Below the pieces are notes generated by a model. It did no database searches, was not told where the DNA came from, and worked only from the letters and a program-made list of their open reading frames with translations. Shown here piece after piece: positions 26,240-35,091 of a DNA stretch of 64,000 nucleotides. Position 1 is the stretch's first letter. The number at the start of each line of letters is the position of its first letter. The stretch spans positions 62,001 to 126,000 of the forward strand of contig NZ_BJNT01000004.1 in the NCBI RefSeq assembly GCF_006539825.1. Direction: 5' to 3'. Position numbers and translations under genes: made by a program. This stretch comes from Corynebacterium variabile (GTDB lineage: Bacteria; Actinomycetota; Actinomycetes; Mycobacteriales; Mycobacteriaceae).

Positions 26240-27589
26240 ATGCGTCCCACCACCGCTCTCACCGCCCGCACCACCACCCACGAGTTCGAGACCCAGCTGC
26301 CGCACCCCGCAGTCGACGTCTGGGACTGGCACACCCGCCCCGGCGCCGTCGTCCGCCTGACCCCGGGATTTGCGCGCATGCGGGTCCGCTCCGAGGCCTC
26401 CGACCTTCGCGACGGCACCACCACCTTCTCCCTCCCCGGTCGGCTGACCTGGGAAGCGCGCCATGATCCGGAGGGTTTCGCCGAAGGGCGAAGCTTCGTC
26501 GACGACTGCGTGAACCGGCCTTTCCGCTTCACGGGGTGGCACCACGAGCATCTCATCACCGACAGTGGCGACGGCACCTCCACCGTCACCGACCGGATCA
26601 CCTCCCGTGTCCCGACCATCCTGCTCAGCCGCATCGCCGCCTACCGCCGCCGCCAGCTCACCGACGACCTCGCCCACCTCGCGGAGTTCCGGGAGCTCGA
26701 CACTCCGCCGCTGACCATCGCGGTCTCCGGGGCATCCGGACTCGTCGGCACGCAACTCGTTGCGCTGCTCCGGACCGCCGGGCACACGGTGATTCCGCTG
26801 GTCCGTAACCATTCCGGAGAAGGACGCCACTGGGATCCCGCCTCACCTGCCCCCGACCTTCTCAACGGCGTGGACGCCGTGATCCACCTCGCCGGTGCCC
26901 CGATCTTCGGACGCTTCACCGACTCCCACAAGGCCGCGATCCGCGACTCGCGGGTGGGGCCGACCCGACGCTTGGCCGAGGTCGCGGCGTCCTGCGGGGT
27001 GAAGGTCCTCGTGAGCGCTTCCGCCGTCGGGTTCTACGGGGCGTCGCGTCCGGAACCGGTGGGGGAGGACGCCTCGCGGGGCGAGGGATTCCTCGCCGAC
27101 GTCGTGGCGGACTGGGAGCACGACTGTGCCGTCGCCGCTGAGTCCGGGGTGCGGGTGGTGAACATCCGGACCGGGCTGGTGCTCGGTGGGGGAGCGCCGC
27201 TGCTGTCGCTGTTGGGCGCGTCGTCCCGGGTCGGGGGAGGACGCCTCGGGTCGGGCGAGCAGCATTTTCCCTGGATCGGCGTGGATGACCTGGCCGACAT
27301 CTACCACCGTGCCGTGGTGGATTCTTCCCTGGTCGGGCCGGTGAATGCGGTCGCCCCGGAGGACATCACCGAGGGCGAGTTCGCCGCCACGCTGGCCGAG
27401 GCACAGAAGGTGCGGGTACCGCTGCGTGTGCCCGTGCCGGCGGTGGGCCCTGCGGTGCTGCTGGGCAGGGACGGTGCCGCGGAGCTGGCCCTGGCCGACC
27501 AGCATGCGCGGCCGGTGGTGCTGTCGAACCTTGGGCACCGGTTCCGCTTCACCACCGCGCGGGACCTGCTGGCCCACGAGCTGGGGTAA
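26240..27589 (+). CDS. TIGR01777-family epimerase with N-terminal SRPBCC domain
   Basis: 449-residue fusion. Residues ~10-150 look like an SRPBCC/cyclase ligand-binding domain (HEFETQLPHPAVDVWDWHTRPGAV). Residues ~155-449 are an extended SDR of the TIGR01777/YfcH family: nucleotide-binding ASGLVGTQLVALL, VIHLAGAPIF, SASAVGFYG and the C-terminal DUF1731-like segment VPVPAVGPAVLLG. The fusion is the common actinobacterial form. Reaction unknown. ATG 26240 is divergent from the DUF1707 gene with ~72 bp between them. A 72-bp palindromic repeat follows the stop. Confidence 0.88.
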   Translation: MRPTTALTARTTTHEFETQLPHPAVDVWDWHTRPGAVVRLTPGFARMRVRSEASDLRDGTTTFSLPGRLTWEARHDPEGFAEGRSFVDDCVNRPFRFTGWHHEHLITDSGDGTSTVTDRITSRVPTILLSRIAAYRRRQLTDDLAHLAEFRELDTPPLTIAVSGASGLVGTQLVALLRTAGHTVIPLVRNHSGEGRHWDPASPAPDLLNGVDAVIHLAGAPIFGRFTDSHKAAIRDSRVGPTRRLAEVAASCGVKVLVSASAVGFYGASRPEPVGEDASRGEGFLADVVADWEHDCAVAAESGVRVVNIRTGLVLGGGAPLLSLLGASSRVGGGRLGSGEQHFPWIGVDDLADIYHRAVVDSSLVGPVNAVAPEDITEGEFAATLAEAQKVRVPLRVPVPAVGPAVLLGRDGAAELALADQHARPVVLSNLGHRFRFTTARDLLAHELG

Positions 27590-27620
27590 GGGGCTCACTT
27601 CTCACGCCGCGCCGCACCCC

Positions 27621-27692
27621 ATGTCCGCATCGCGCAGCGTGAGGCTGCTCAGACACCCTCGCCAACGACCTCAGCCTGCGTGATGCCGACAT
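27621..27692. repeat. 72-bp palindromic intergenic repeat, copy 1
   Basis: Begins ATGTCCGCATCGCGCAG and ends CTGCGTGATGCCGACAT; the outer ~25 bases of each side pair with few mismatches to form a long hairpin. It lies between the convergent epimerase and LysR genes, 31 bp and 5 bp from their stops. One of five copies in the window, all just downstream of genes. Confidence 0.85.
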
Positions 27693-27697
27693 CGTGT

Positions 27698-28639
27698 TCA
27701 CAGCGCGCGGTCTCCGGTGTTGTCGTATCTGACGACGTCGGCCAACACGTCCCGTGCGGCATTGATGAAGGACTGTGCCCGCCGCGTGAGGCGGGACGCC
27801 GTCGGGACAAGCGCCACGACATCCAACGGGACGTGCCGGTCAGCCAGCTCGGCTGCGACATACCCGGTGCCTTCGTAACTCACCGAGTGCCGGGTCCGCT
27901 GGGTCAGCAGGGAATACCCCAGCCCGCGGGACACGAGCCCACGGATGACCTCGAAGTCGCCGGTCCGGTACCGCACGTCCGGGGTGACGCCCTCTTCCCG
28001 GAGGATCGACAGGAAGTACTGGTCGGCAGGCTCGAGGTCGAAGAGGACGAGTGGTTCCTCGGCGAGGTCGGACAGTGCCACATCCCCGGTTCCCACCAAC
28101 TGATGGTCGGGTGGCAGGAGCACGTACGGCGGGAAGGTGCCGAGTGGCAGCGGCGTCCCCCGTGCAGGGAGGTCGTCCTTGAACGGGTAGTCGTACACGA
28201 CCAGCAGGTCGAACTTCCCGGTGGCGAATCCCTCCAGCAGCTCACCCCGGGACCCCTCCGCGAAATCCACGGTGAGGTCGGGGTACCGTTCGGCGAAGTC
28301 GGCGATGACCTGCGGCAGCAGCAACGGGGCGATCGTGGAGTAGCAGCCGACCGACAGGGTCCCGCTGAGGTCACCGGCGAGGGACCCGGCACTGGACTCC
28401 AGGTCGCCGGCGTCACGCAGGAGCGTCCGGGCGCGGCCCAGGACGGTGCGTCCTTCCCCGGTGAGTGACAGTCCGCGCGCATGACGGGTGAAGAGCTTCA
28501 CGCCGAGCACCCCCTCCAGCTCACCGACCGAGGTCGAGACGGCTGAAGGGGAGAGGTAGAGGAGCTGCGCTGCCGCGGTGATGCTCCCGGCATCGGCGAC
28601 GGCGGCGAAGTACTCCAACTGGCGCAGGGTGATGTTCAC
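27698..28639 (-). CDS. LysR-family transcriptional regulator
   Basis: 313-residue LysR regulator: HTH in LRQLEYFAAVADAGSITAAAQLLYLSPSAVS (residues 5-35) and an effector domain with CYSTIAPLLLPQVI and LGYSLLTQ. It is closely similar in pattern to the regulator at 30185-31117 (both have LxLFDxE/LLDMD...YFLSxxR and a VxxRGxGYxxLxQ block), so the two are paralogues. It lies 4 bp downstream of the MHS symporter on the same strand and is probably cotranscribed with it, so it likely responds to a compound that the symporter imports. Confidence 0.88.
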   Translation of the reverse strand: MNITLRQLEYFAAVADAGSITAAAQLLYLSPSAVSTSVGELEGVLGVKLFTRHARGLSLTGEGRTVLGRARTLLRDAGDLESSAGSLAGDLSGTLSVGCYSTIAPLLLPQVIADFAERYPDLTVDFAEGSRGELLEGFATGKFDLLVVYDYPFKDDLPARGTPLPLGTFPPYVLLPPDHQLVGTGDVALSDLAEEPLVLFDLEPADQYFLSILREEGVTPDVRYRTGDFEVIRGLVSRGLGYSLLTQRTRHSVSYEGTGYVAAELADRHVPLDVVALVPTASRLTRRAQSFINAARDVLADVVRYDNTGDRAL

Positions 28640-28643
28640 GGAC

Positions 28644-30032
28644 CTACGCTACTGCGGACGACGTCGTGGAGGTTGTGATGGAGGCGGCTTCTTTGTCACC
28701 CGGTGCGTGACCGTCGCTGAAGTCGAGGCCCTTCGTCTCCGGGATGGTGGAGACGGTGACCAGGCCGACCAGGGCCACCACCATGAGGGTGAAGGCGGGG
28801 ACCATGATGTTGTCGGTGACGTCGATGAGCCAGGTATTCACATAGGGCAGGGTGCCGGCGAAGAACGCGCCGGCGACGCTGTACGCCATCGACAGACCGG
28901 ACTGACGGGTGCGCGTCGGGAACAGCTCGGAGACGGTCGAAGTGTGCGTGCCGAGGATCAACGCCAGGACCGCCGAGAGGATGAAGGTGGAGACGAAGCC
29001 GGCCGTCATGGTGCCCTGGTTCATGTACTTGAACATCGGCCAGGACAGGACGAGCAGCAGGACGCCGGCGGTGAGCAGGACCGGCTTGCGTCCCCAACGG
29101 TCGGCGGCGAGTCCGGACAGTGGGATGATCACGGCGGCGGTGAGCGAGGCGACCACCGACAGGGTAGCGGCGGTGCCGCCGGACAGCCCGACCGTGTCCT
29201 CCTGGTAGGTCAGCAGGTAGGTGAGTACCACGTAGAAGGTGCAGTTCATGAAGATCTCGATGCCGATGGTCTGGAGGAACTGCTTCGGGTTGTTCTTGAA
29301 GACCTCCTTGATCGGTGCGGTCGGCAGGTCGTCGGCGGCCTCGAGCTTCTGGTACTCGGGGGTGTCCTCGATCTTCGTCCGGATGATGAAGCCGACGGCG
29401 GCGAGCGGGAGGGTCAGCAGGAACGGGATGCGCCAGGCCCAGGAGGTGACGGTGTCGTCGTCGAAGATCCCGAAGAGGACCGCCACTACGCCGGACGCCA
29501 GCAGGAACCCGAGCACGGAACCGAACTCGATCCACGAGCAGTTGAACCCGCGGCGGGACGGCCGGGAGTATTCGGCGAGGTACGCGGTGGCGGAACCGAA
29601 CTCGCCTCCGGCGGCGATGCCCTGGATGATCCGGCCGATGATGAGGAGGACCGGTGCCCAGATGCCGATGGACTCGTAGGACGGGGTAATGCCGAGCATC
29701 AGGGTGCCGACCGCCATCATGATGATGACGAGAGACAGGGTCTTCTTGCGGCCGAGGGTGTCTCCGAGGTGACCGAAGATCAGCGAACCGACCGGGCGGA
29801 AGAAGAAGGCGATGGCGAAGACACCGAACACCGCCAGCAGGCCGGTGGCACCCTCCTGGTTCGGGAAGAAGACGTCGGAGATGGTGGTCGCCAGGTAGGC
29901 GTACACCGCCCAGTCGAACCAGTGGACGAGGACGCCGACCGAGCCGGCGACGATGCTGCGCCGCAGGGTCGTGGAATCCACCGCGTCGGGATCGGTGGTG
30001 GGTTTTCTGAGGGTGGGGCCGGGGCTTGCCAT
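28644..30032 (-). CDS. MHS-family metabolite:H+ symporter (MFS)
   Basis: 462-residue major facilitator of the metabolite:H+ symporter family (ShiA/ProP/KgtP type) that imports small organic acids or zwitterions. Motif A is seen as GHLGDTLGRKKT and again AADRWGRKPV; IIGRIIQGIAAGGEFGSA is the family signature, and PETKGLD closes the domain. ATG 30032 (MASPGPTLRKP) follows AAGGAG; the longer frame is rejected. Position between two LysR regulators and beside the flavin monooxygenase-RidA-DUF1028-M20 operon suggests it imports that pathway's substrate. Confidence 0.9.
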   Translation of the reverse strand: MASPGPTLRKPTTDPDAVDSTTLRRSIVAGSVGVLVHWFDWAVYAYLATTISDVFFPNQEGATGLLAVFGVFAIAFFFRPVGSLIFGHLGDTLGRKKTLSLVIIMMAVGTLMLGITPSYESIGIWAPVLLIIGRIIQGIAAGGEFGSATAYLAEYSRPSRRGFNCSWIEFGSVLGFLLASGVVAVLFGIFDDDTVTSWAWRIPFLLTLPLAAVGFIIRTKIEDTPEYQKLEAADDLPTAPIKEVFKNNPKQFLQTIGIEIFMNCTFYVVLTYLLTYQEDTVGLSGGTAATLSVVASLTAAVIIPLSGLAADRWGRKPVLLTAGVLLLVLSWPMFKYMNQGTMTAGFVSTFILSAVLALILGTHTSTVSELFPTRTRQSGLSMAYSVAGAFFAGTLPYVNTWLIDVTDNIMVPAFTLMVVALVGLVTVSTIPETKGLDFSDGHAPGDKEAASITTSTTSSAVA

Positions 30033-30160
30033 GAGGTTCTCCTTGGGGTCTGCCGGGGGTCTGCCAGGGGTCGGCATCTACCGTGACTGCCGCCACAATG
30101 ACGGGGCAGTGGGAGCAATGCTAAGTTGCTGCACCGCAGGTGAACCATCGCAAATAACAG

Positions 30161-30210
30161 ACGGCCCCTTCGGAGAAATTGACGTCACATGTCCGAAACG
30201 GAGGGGCCGT
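30161..30210 (-). terminator. Hairpin at the 3' end of the LysR gene
   Basis: ACGGCCCC (30161-30168) pairs with GGGGCCGT (30203-30210), and inner TTCGGA/TCCGAA segments extend the stem after a 5-base bulge. On the minus strand it is followed by CTGTTATTTG. It overlaps the last codons of the LysR gene (30185) and sits just before the symporter promoter, so it probably separates the two. Confidence 0.45.
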
Positions 30211-31117
30211 CCTCCGGTAACAGGACCGCCCGGCAGGCGTCCGCGAAGGCCTGCGCCTTGCGGTTGAGTTTCTCGCCGGACCGGTGGGCGACGCCCATGA
30301 GCAGGTGCGAGCGGACGCCGGTGACGGGCAACGCCACCAGGCTCAGACCGTCGTTGGTGAGATCGTGGGCGGGGCTCTGGTTGAGGATCGTGTACCCGTG
30401 ACCACGGGCGACCATGGACCGCACCACCTCGACGCTCCCGAACCGCTGGTGGATCCGCGGACGCAGCCCGGCGTCCCGGAACAGGGAGAGGAAGTAGTTC
30501 GTCGACTTGTCCATGTCCAGCAGGATCAGCGGTTGGTCCGCCAGCTCGGCGAGGGTCACCGCGGACCGGGCGGCCAGGGGGGAGTTCTCGGCGACGGCGG
30601 CGTAGACCGGCGCCTCGGCCAGGACGTCCACGTCGATGCCGCGGCCGTAATCGAAGGCGTAGGTGAACACGGCGTCCAGTTCCCGCTGGTTGAGGCGGGT
30701 CTCGATCTCCGTGGCCGTGACCTCGTGGATCGTGCACTCCACGTCCGGACAGGTGCGCTGAATCTCCTCGAGGATGCCCGGCAGCCAGAACGGGGCGAGG
30801 GTGGTGAAGCACCCGACATCCAGAGGGCCGCTGAGATGGTCCGGTCGCAGACAACTCACCGCGTCGTCGGCACTGGCGAGGACCTGCAGTGCGGCGGTGA
30901 GGAATGCACCGCCCTGCTCGGTGAGGTGCACGCCCCTGGAACGCTGCCGGATGAACAACGTGGCACCCAGGGAATTCTCCAGCTGGTGGACCGCGCTGGA
31001 GACGGCGGACTGTGCGACGTAGAGATCCTCCGAGGCCGCGGTCATCGACCCGAGTTCGGCGACCCGGACGAAGTACCGGAGCTGGGTGAGGGTGAAGGGG
31101 GGTGCTGCTGACGGCAC
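30185..31117 (-). CDS. LysR-family transcriptional regulator, divergent from the monooxygenase operon
   Basis: 310-residue LysR regulator: HTH LTQLRYFVRVAELGSMTAASEDLYVAQSAVS, effector domain with CFTTLAPFWLPGIL and GYTILNQS. I place the start at GTG 31117 (VPSAAPPFTLTQLRYF) because GGAGGT precedes it at good spacing; upstream in-frame ATG 31150 and TTG 31153 have no ribosome-binding site and add an Arg-rich stretch. It is divergent from the flavin monooxygenase operon across 138 bp, the usual layout for a LysR activator of that operon. It is a paralogue of the 27698 regulator. Confidence 0.88.
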   Translation of the reverse strand: MPSAAPPFTLTQLRYFVRVAELGSMTAASEDLYVAQSAVSSAVHQLENSLGATLFIRQRSRGVHLTEQGGAFLTAALQVLASADDAVSCLRPDHLSGPLDVGCFTTLAPFWLPGILEEIQRTCPDVECTIHEVTATEIETRLNQRELDAVFTYAFDYGRGIDVDVLAEAPVYAAVAENSPLAARSAVTLAELADQPLILLDMDKSTNYFLSLFRDAGLRPRIHQRFGSVEVVRSMVARGHGYTILNQSPAHDLTNDGLSLVALPVTGVRSHLLMGVAHRSGEKLNRKAQAFADACRAVLLPEDGPSVSDM

Positions 31118-31255
31118 GGTGGACCTCCGGCGTCGGTCGGACCGACGCATCAAATGTTTCGGTGATGTGTAGGTGGATCTTACATCGTTTTTTCAGATCC
31201 AGATCTTCGGGAGAAGATGTTTGAACCGGCGCACCAGTGGTCTGAGACTTGCACC

Positions 31256-32605
31256 ATGACTCCCACCAACATCCCCACCTCCACCGAGGTCCTCGTCATC
31301 GGTGCCGGCCAGTCCGGCGTCGCGACCAGCGAACACCTCACCGCGGCAGGTATCGACCACCTGGTCCTGGAACGTGACCGTATCGCCGAGAAATGGCGCA
31401 CCGGTCGCTGGGACTCCCTCTGCGCCAACGGCCCTGCATGGCATGATCGCTTCCCGGGCCTCACCTTCGACGCCCCTACCGCCTCCGGCGCCACCGCAGA
31501 AGACGGCGAGTCCTTCGTCCACCATGACCGCGTCGCGCAGTACTTCGAGGACTACGCCGCCCTCCACAACGCCCCGGTGCAGACCGGTGTGGAGGTCGTC
31601 GAGCTGGTGAAGAACCCGGGCGCGCCGGGCTACCTCGCCACCGTGCGTCCCACCGGCTCCACCGACCCGGCAGAGCAGCAGACCATCGCCGCGACCTACG
31701 TGGTCTCCGCGACCGGCCCGTTCCAGACCCCGGTCATTCCGCCGGTCATCCCCGCGGCCGTGGCGGAGGAGAAGGGCATCACCCAGATCCACTCCGCGGA
31801 CTACGACAACCCGGAACAGCTGGCAGAGGGTGGTGTCCTCGTCATCGGTGCCGGATCCTCCGGTCTGCAGATCGCCGTCGAACTCAACAGGGCCGGACGC
31901 GACGTGACCCTTGCCGTCGGTGCCCACGACCGCCCACCGCGGCGCTACCGCGGACGCGACAACGTGTGGTGGCTCGGCGTCCTCGGCAAGTGGGACATGG
32001 CCGCACCACCGGTCGGTGCCGAGCACGTCACCATCGCCGTGACCGGCGCCGACGGCGGCTTCACCGTCGACTTCCGTGACCTCGCCGCCGATGGTATCCA
32101 CCTCACCGGTCGTGCGGAGACCTGCGACGCAGACGGCGTCCTGCACTTCCGCGGTGACCTCGCCGACAACATCCACGCCGGTGACCGCAACCTGCTGGAA
32201 CTCTTCGCCGAGGCGGACGCCTACATCGAGGCCAACGGCCTGGACCTGCCCGAGGAGCCGGAGGCGTGGGTGCTCGGCCCCGATCCGGCCGACGCCACCG
32301 ACCCGACCCTGGAGATGGACCTCGCTGCGGCCGGCATCACGACCGTCATCTGGGCGACCGGTTACGGAGTCGACTACTCGTGGCTGCACATCGACGGTGC
32401 CCTCGATACGGCCGGACGCCCCGCCCACCAGCGTGGCGTCACCGCTGCCCCGGGCTTCTACTACGTCGGCCTGCCGTGGCTGTCGCGCCGCGGCTCCAGT
32501 TTCATCTGGGGTTGCTGGCATGACGCGAAGTACGTCGTCGACGAGATCCAGATCCAGCGCGGCTACGCCGCCTACACGCCCGCTACCGCTATCCAGGAGA
32601 ACTGA
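31256..32605 (+). CDS. Class B flavin-dependent monooxygenase-like oxidoreductase
   Basis: 449 residues. N-terminal FAD-binding GAGQSG (residues ~15-20), then ERDRIAEKWRTGRWDSL as in YUCCA/CzcO-type flavin monooxygenases, an NAD(P)H-binding GAGSSG (about 203) and the late ATGYG motif. It would hydroxylate or N-/S-oxygenate a small substrate with NAD(P)H and O2. I use ATG 31256, which puts the Rossmann motif where the family has it; ATG 31217 is also in frame. It is the first gene of an operon with RidA, DUF1028 and M20, all within 1-8 bp of each other. Confidence 0.85.
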   Translation: MTPTNIPTSTEVLVIGAGQSGVATSEHLTAAGIDHLVLERDRIAEKWRTGRWDSLCANGPAWHDRFPGLTFDAPTASGATAEDGESFVHHDRVAQYFEDYAALHNAPVQTGVEVVELVKNPGAPGYLATVRPTGSTDPAEQQTIAATYVVSATGPFQTPVIPPVIPAAVAEEKGITQIHSADYDNPEQLAEGGVLVIGAGSSGLQIAVELNRAGRDVTLAVGAHDRPPRRYRGRDNVWWLGVLGKWDMAAPPVGAEHVTIAVTGADGGFTVDFRDLAADGIHLTGRAETCDADGVLHFRGDLADNIHAGDRNLLELFAEADAYIEANGLDLPEEPEAWVLGPDPADATDPTLEMDLAAAGITTVIWATGYGVDYSWLHIDGALDTAGRPAHQRGVTAAPGFYYVGLPWLSRRGSSFIWGCWHDAKYVVDEIQIQRGYAAYTPATAIQEN

Positions 32606-32606
32606 C

Positions 32607-33011
32607 ATGAAGCACACCCGTATCCGCCCCTTCAACACCGCCGACACCTACCCCGAGCAGAACCTCGACAACGACCTCTGCCAGGCCGTCGTCGCCAACG
32701 GCGTCGTCTACCTGCGCGGGCAGATCGGCCAGGACCTCGACACCCGTGAGAACGTCGGCGTCGGTGACGTCGAGGCACAGGCGGAGAAGGCGATGGCGAA
32801 CATCGCCATGCTCATGGACGAGGCAGGCGGCACTCTCGAAGACATCGTCAAGGTCACCGTCTACCTCACCGACATCCGCTTCCGCGAGCCCGTCTACCGC
32901 GTCATGGGGCGCTGGCTCAAGGGCGTCCACCCGGTCTCCACCGGCATCGTCATCTCCGCCCTGGCCCGCCCGGAATGGCTCGTCGAGATCGACGCGACGG
33001 CGGTGCTGTAG
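32607..33011 (+). CDS. RidA/YjgF-family protein
   Basis: 134-residue Rid-family protein, a trimeric enamine/imine deaminase fold. The C-terminal block KVTVYLTDIRFREPVYRVMGRW is typical, but the catalytic Arg of archetypal RidA (in the R-A-A-V-A motif region) is replaced here by VSTGIVISAL, so it belongs to one of the divergent Rid subgroups rather than housekeeping RidA. ATG 32607 has AGGAGA. It probably processes a reactive product of the neighbouring monooxygenase. DUF1028 starts at the very next base after its stop. Confidence 0.87.
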   Translation: MKHTRIRPFNTADTYPEQNLDNDLCQAVVANGVVYLRGQIGQDLDTRENVGVGDVEAQAEKAMANIAMLMDEAGGTLEDIVKVTVYLTDIRFREPVYRVMGRWLKGVHPVSTGIVISALARPEWLVEIDATAVL

Positions 33012-33701
33012 ATGACCTTCTCCATCATCGCCCGCGAGACGGCTGCAGACGGCACGGTGGCCTTCGGCATGGCCGTGAGCTCCTCCTCGCCGGCCGTCGC
33101 CGCCCGCTGCCTGCACCTGCGCTGCGGGGTCGGTGTGGTCGCGTCCCAGAACATCACCGACCCGCGCTTCGGGCCGTTCCTGCTGGACGCGCTGGCCTCC
33201 GGCGCGTCCGCCGACGAGGCTCTGGCCACCCTCGCCGACCGGGACGCCACCCTCGACTACCGCCAGCTCAGCCTCCTCGGGGCCACGGGGCCGGGCGTGG
33301 CCCGCTCCGGCCCGCACACCCTCGGCACCTACGCTTCGGCGGTGGGGGAGGACGCCGTGTGCGCCGGCAACATGCTCGCCTCCACCGAGGTGCCGTCCGT
33401 GATGCTCGCAGCCTTCGACGCGGCTGCGTCCTCCGGCGTCGACCTGGAGAACCGCCTGCTCGCCGCGATGCAGGCCGGTCTCGCAGCCGGCGGTGAGGCA
33501 GGGCCGGTGCACTCCGCGGGGCTGGCCGTCGTCCGCTCCGCCGGATGGGTCGAGACCGACCTGCGCGTCGACTGGTCGGAGACTCCGCTGGAGGACCTTG
33601 CGGACCTGCTGGAGGTCTGGTTGCCACAGCGTGACGACTACGTCACCCGCGGCATCGACCCGGCGTCCTCCCCGTCCTACGGGGTGCCCGGCGATGAGTG
33701 A
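33012..33701 (+). CDS. DUF1028 family protein (Ntn-hydrolase-like)
   Basis: 229 residues of the DUF1028 family: MTFSIIARETAADGTVAFGMAVSSSSPAVAARC at the start, then VASQNITDPRFGP and AGNMLAS, all family hallmarks. The fold is related to Ntn hydrolases and an amide or lactam hydrolase role has been proposed, without proof. It begins directly after the RidA stop and overlaps the M20 gene by 8 bp, so the three are tightly coupled. Confidence 0.87.
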   Translation: MTFSIIARETAADGTVAFGMAVSSSSPAVAARCLHLRCGVGVVASQNITDPRFGPFLLDALASGASADEALATLADRDATLDYRQLSLLGATGPGVARSGPHTLGTYASAVGEDAVCAGNMLASTEVPSVMLAAFDAAASSGVDLENRLLAAMQAGLAAGGEAGPVHSAGLAVVRSAGWVETDLRVDWSETPLEDLADLLEVWLPQRDDYVTRGIDPASSPSYGVPGDE

Positions 33702-34866
33702 CGCCGTCGATCTCAAGCCTGTGCTGCAGGCGCGCATCAGCGAGCTGCACCCGTCGCTGGTGGAACTGTCGGAGTGGCTGCACGCCCATCCGGAAACCGC
33801 GTGGAAGGAACACGAATCCGCTGCGAAGTGTGCGTCCTCCCTGCGTGAGCATGGTTTCGCCGTGGAGGAGAACTTCGTCGGTCTGGACACCGCCTTCCAC
33901 GCCGTGGCGGGGAACGGTCCGCTGCGCATTGGGCTGATGGCCGAGTACGACGCCCTGCCGAACATCGGCCACGCCTGCGGGCACAACCTCATCGCCACGA
34001 TGTCGCTGGGTGCCGCGGTCGCACTGGCGTCGGTCGCTGACGAGCTCGGCATCACCGTCGAGGTCTTCGGGACTCCCGCCGAGGAAGGTGGCGGCGGCAA
34101 GATCGAGATGCTTGACCGTGGGGCCTTCGACGGCCTGGACTTCGCGATGATGGTGCACCCCGCGCCGGTGGACGTCGTCCGTGCCCGGCCGTTCGCGGTG
34201 GAGCACTGGGAGATCACCTTCACCGGCCGTGCCTCCCACGCAGGGTCGTACCCGACGCAGGGTGTGAATGCTGCGGATGCCTTCACGGTCTCCGAGGTGG
34301 CGATCGGTCTGCTGCGTCAGCAGTTGCCGTCGACCGTGCGGGTGCACGGCATCGTCACCCACGCCGGCGACGCCCCGAATGCGATCCCCGGTCACACCCG
34401 GGGACGCTGGTACGTCCGCGCCGGGACGATGGCGGAACTCGAGGAGACCGCAGCCAAGGTCAAGCGGTGTTTCGAGGCCGGGGCCCTGGCGACCGGATGC
34501 TCCGTGGGGATCATCGACGAGTCGAAGCCCTACTCCGACATGCGCACCAACGAGGACGCCCTGGCGTTCTACCGCGCCAATGCGCTCGCACTGGGCCGCG
34601 AGTTGCATGTCGAGGGTGGTGAGCACGGTGAGGGTGACCCTGCCGCGGACATGTGCCGCGCCTCGACCGATTTCGCGAATGTCTCCTGGGCGGTGCCGGC
34701 GATCCACCCGTACATCGGGGTGGACTCGTTCCCGGTGCTCAACCATCAGGCGGAGTTTGCGGACGCCTGCGTCGGTCCCGTGGCGGAGAAGTCACTGCTG
34801 GACGGTGCGACGGCGATGGCCTGGACCGCGGTGGACATGGCGCGGTCGCTGGCTTCTGCGTCCTGA
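33694..34866 (+). CDS. M20-family amidohydrolase
   Basis: 390-residue metal-dependent amidohydrolase of the M20 (M20D/AbgB-like) family. Metal-binding motifs are GHACGHN (about 92), the catalytic PAEEGGGGK (about 129) and MVHPAP (about 155); the lid domain starts at FTGRASHAGSYP. It hydrolyses amide bonds of N-acyl amino acids, indole-acetyl or aminobenzoyl conjugates in known relatives. Last gene of the operon. A 72-bp palindromic repeat lies 34 bp downstream of the stop. Confidence 0.9.
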   Translation: MSDAVDLKPVLQARISELHPSLVELSEWLHAHPETAWKEHESAAKCASSLREHGFAVEENFVGLDTAFHAVAGNGPLRIGLMAEYDALPNIGHACGHNLIATMSLGAAVALASVADELGITVEVFGTPAEEGGGGKIEMLDRGAFDGLDFAMMVHPAPVDVVRARPFAVEHWEITFTGRASHAGSYPTQGVNAADAFTVSEVAIGLLRQQLPSTVRVHGIVTHAGDAPNAIPGHTRGRWYVRAGTMAELEETAAKVKRCFEAGALATGCSVGIIDESKPYSDMRTNEDALAFYRANALALGRELHVEGGEHGEGDPAADMCRASTDFANVSWAVPAIHPYIGVDSFPVLNHQAEFADACVGPVAEKSLLDGATAMAWTAVDMARSLASAS

Positions 34867-34900
34867 CCGGCGTCCTGACCGGCACCGCGCCTTCGCTGCG

Positions 34901-34972
34901 ATGTCCGCATCGCGCAGCGTGAGGCTGCTCCGACCCCCTCGCCAACGACCTCAGCCTGCGTGATGCGGACAT
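34901..34972. repeat. 72-bp palindromic intergenic repeat, copy 2
   Basis: Same element as at 27621, differing at only a few bases (ATGTCCGCATCGCGCAG ... CTGCGTGATGCGGACAT). It follows the M20 gene and precedes an unrelated same-strand gene 120 bp on, which fits a terminator role. Confidence 0.85.
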
Positions 34973-35091
34973 GGTGGCCGGGGTCCTCCCCAGGGCAGCG
35001 TCCTGAAGGTATTGTCGGGAAACGCACTGCCCCGGGGGGCGGGGCGGGCGCCGCGGGGAGGCCGCGGGGGATCACAGGGAGGGACAACACT

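Noticed and set aside
28578..30086. 502-codon plus-strand frame opposite the MHS symporter
   Set aside because: Antisense shadow with DG/EG/HR-rich sequence and no domain; the symporter is clear.
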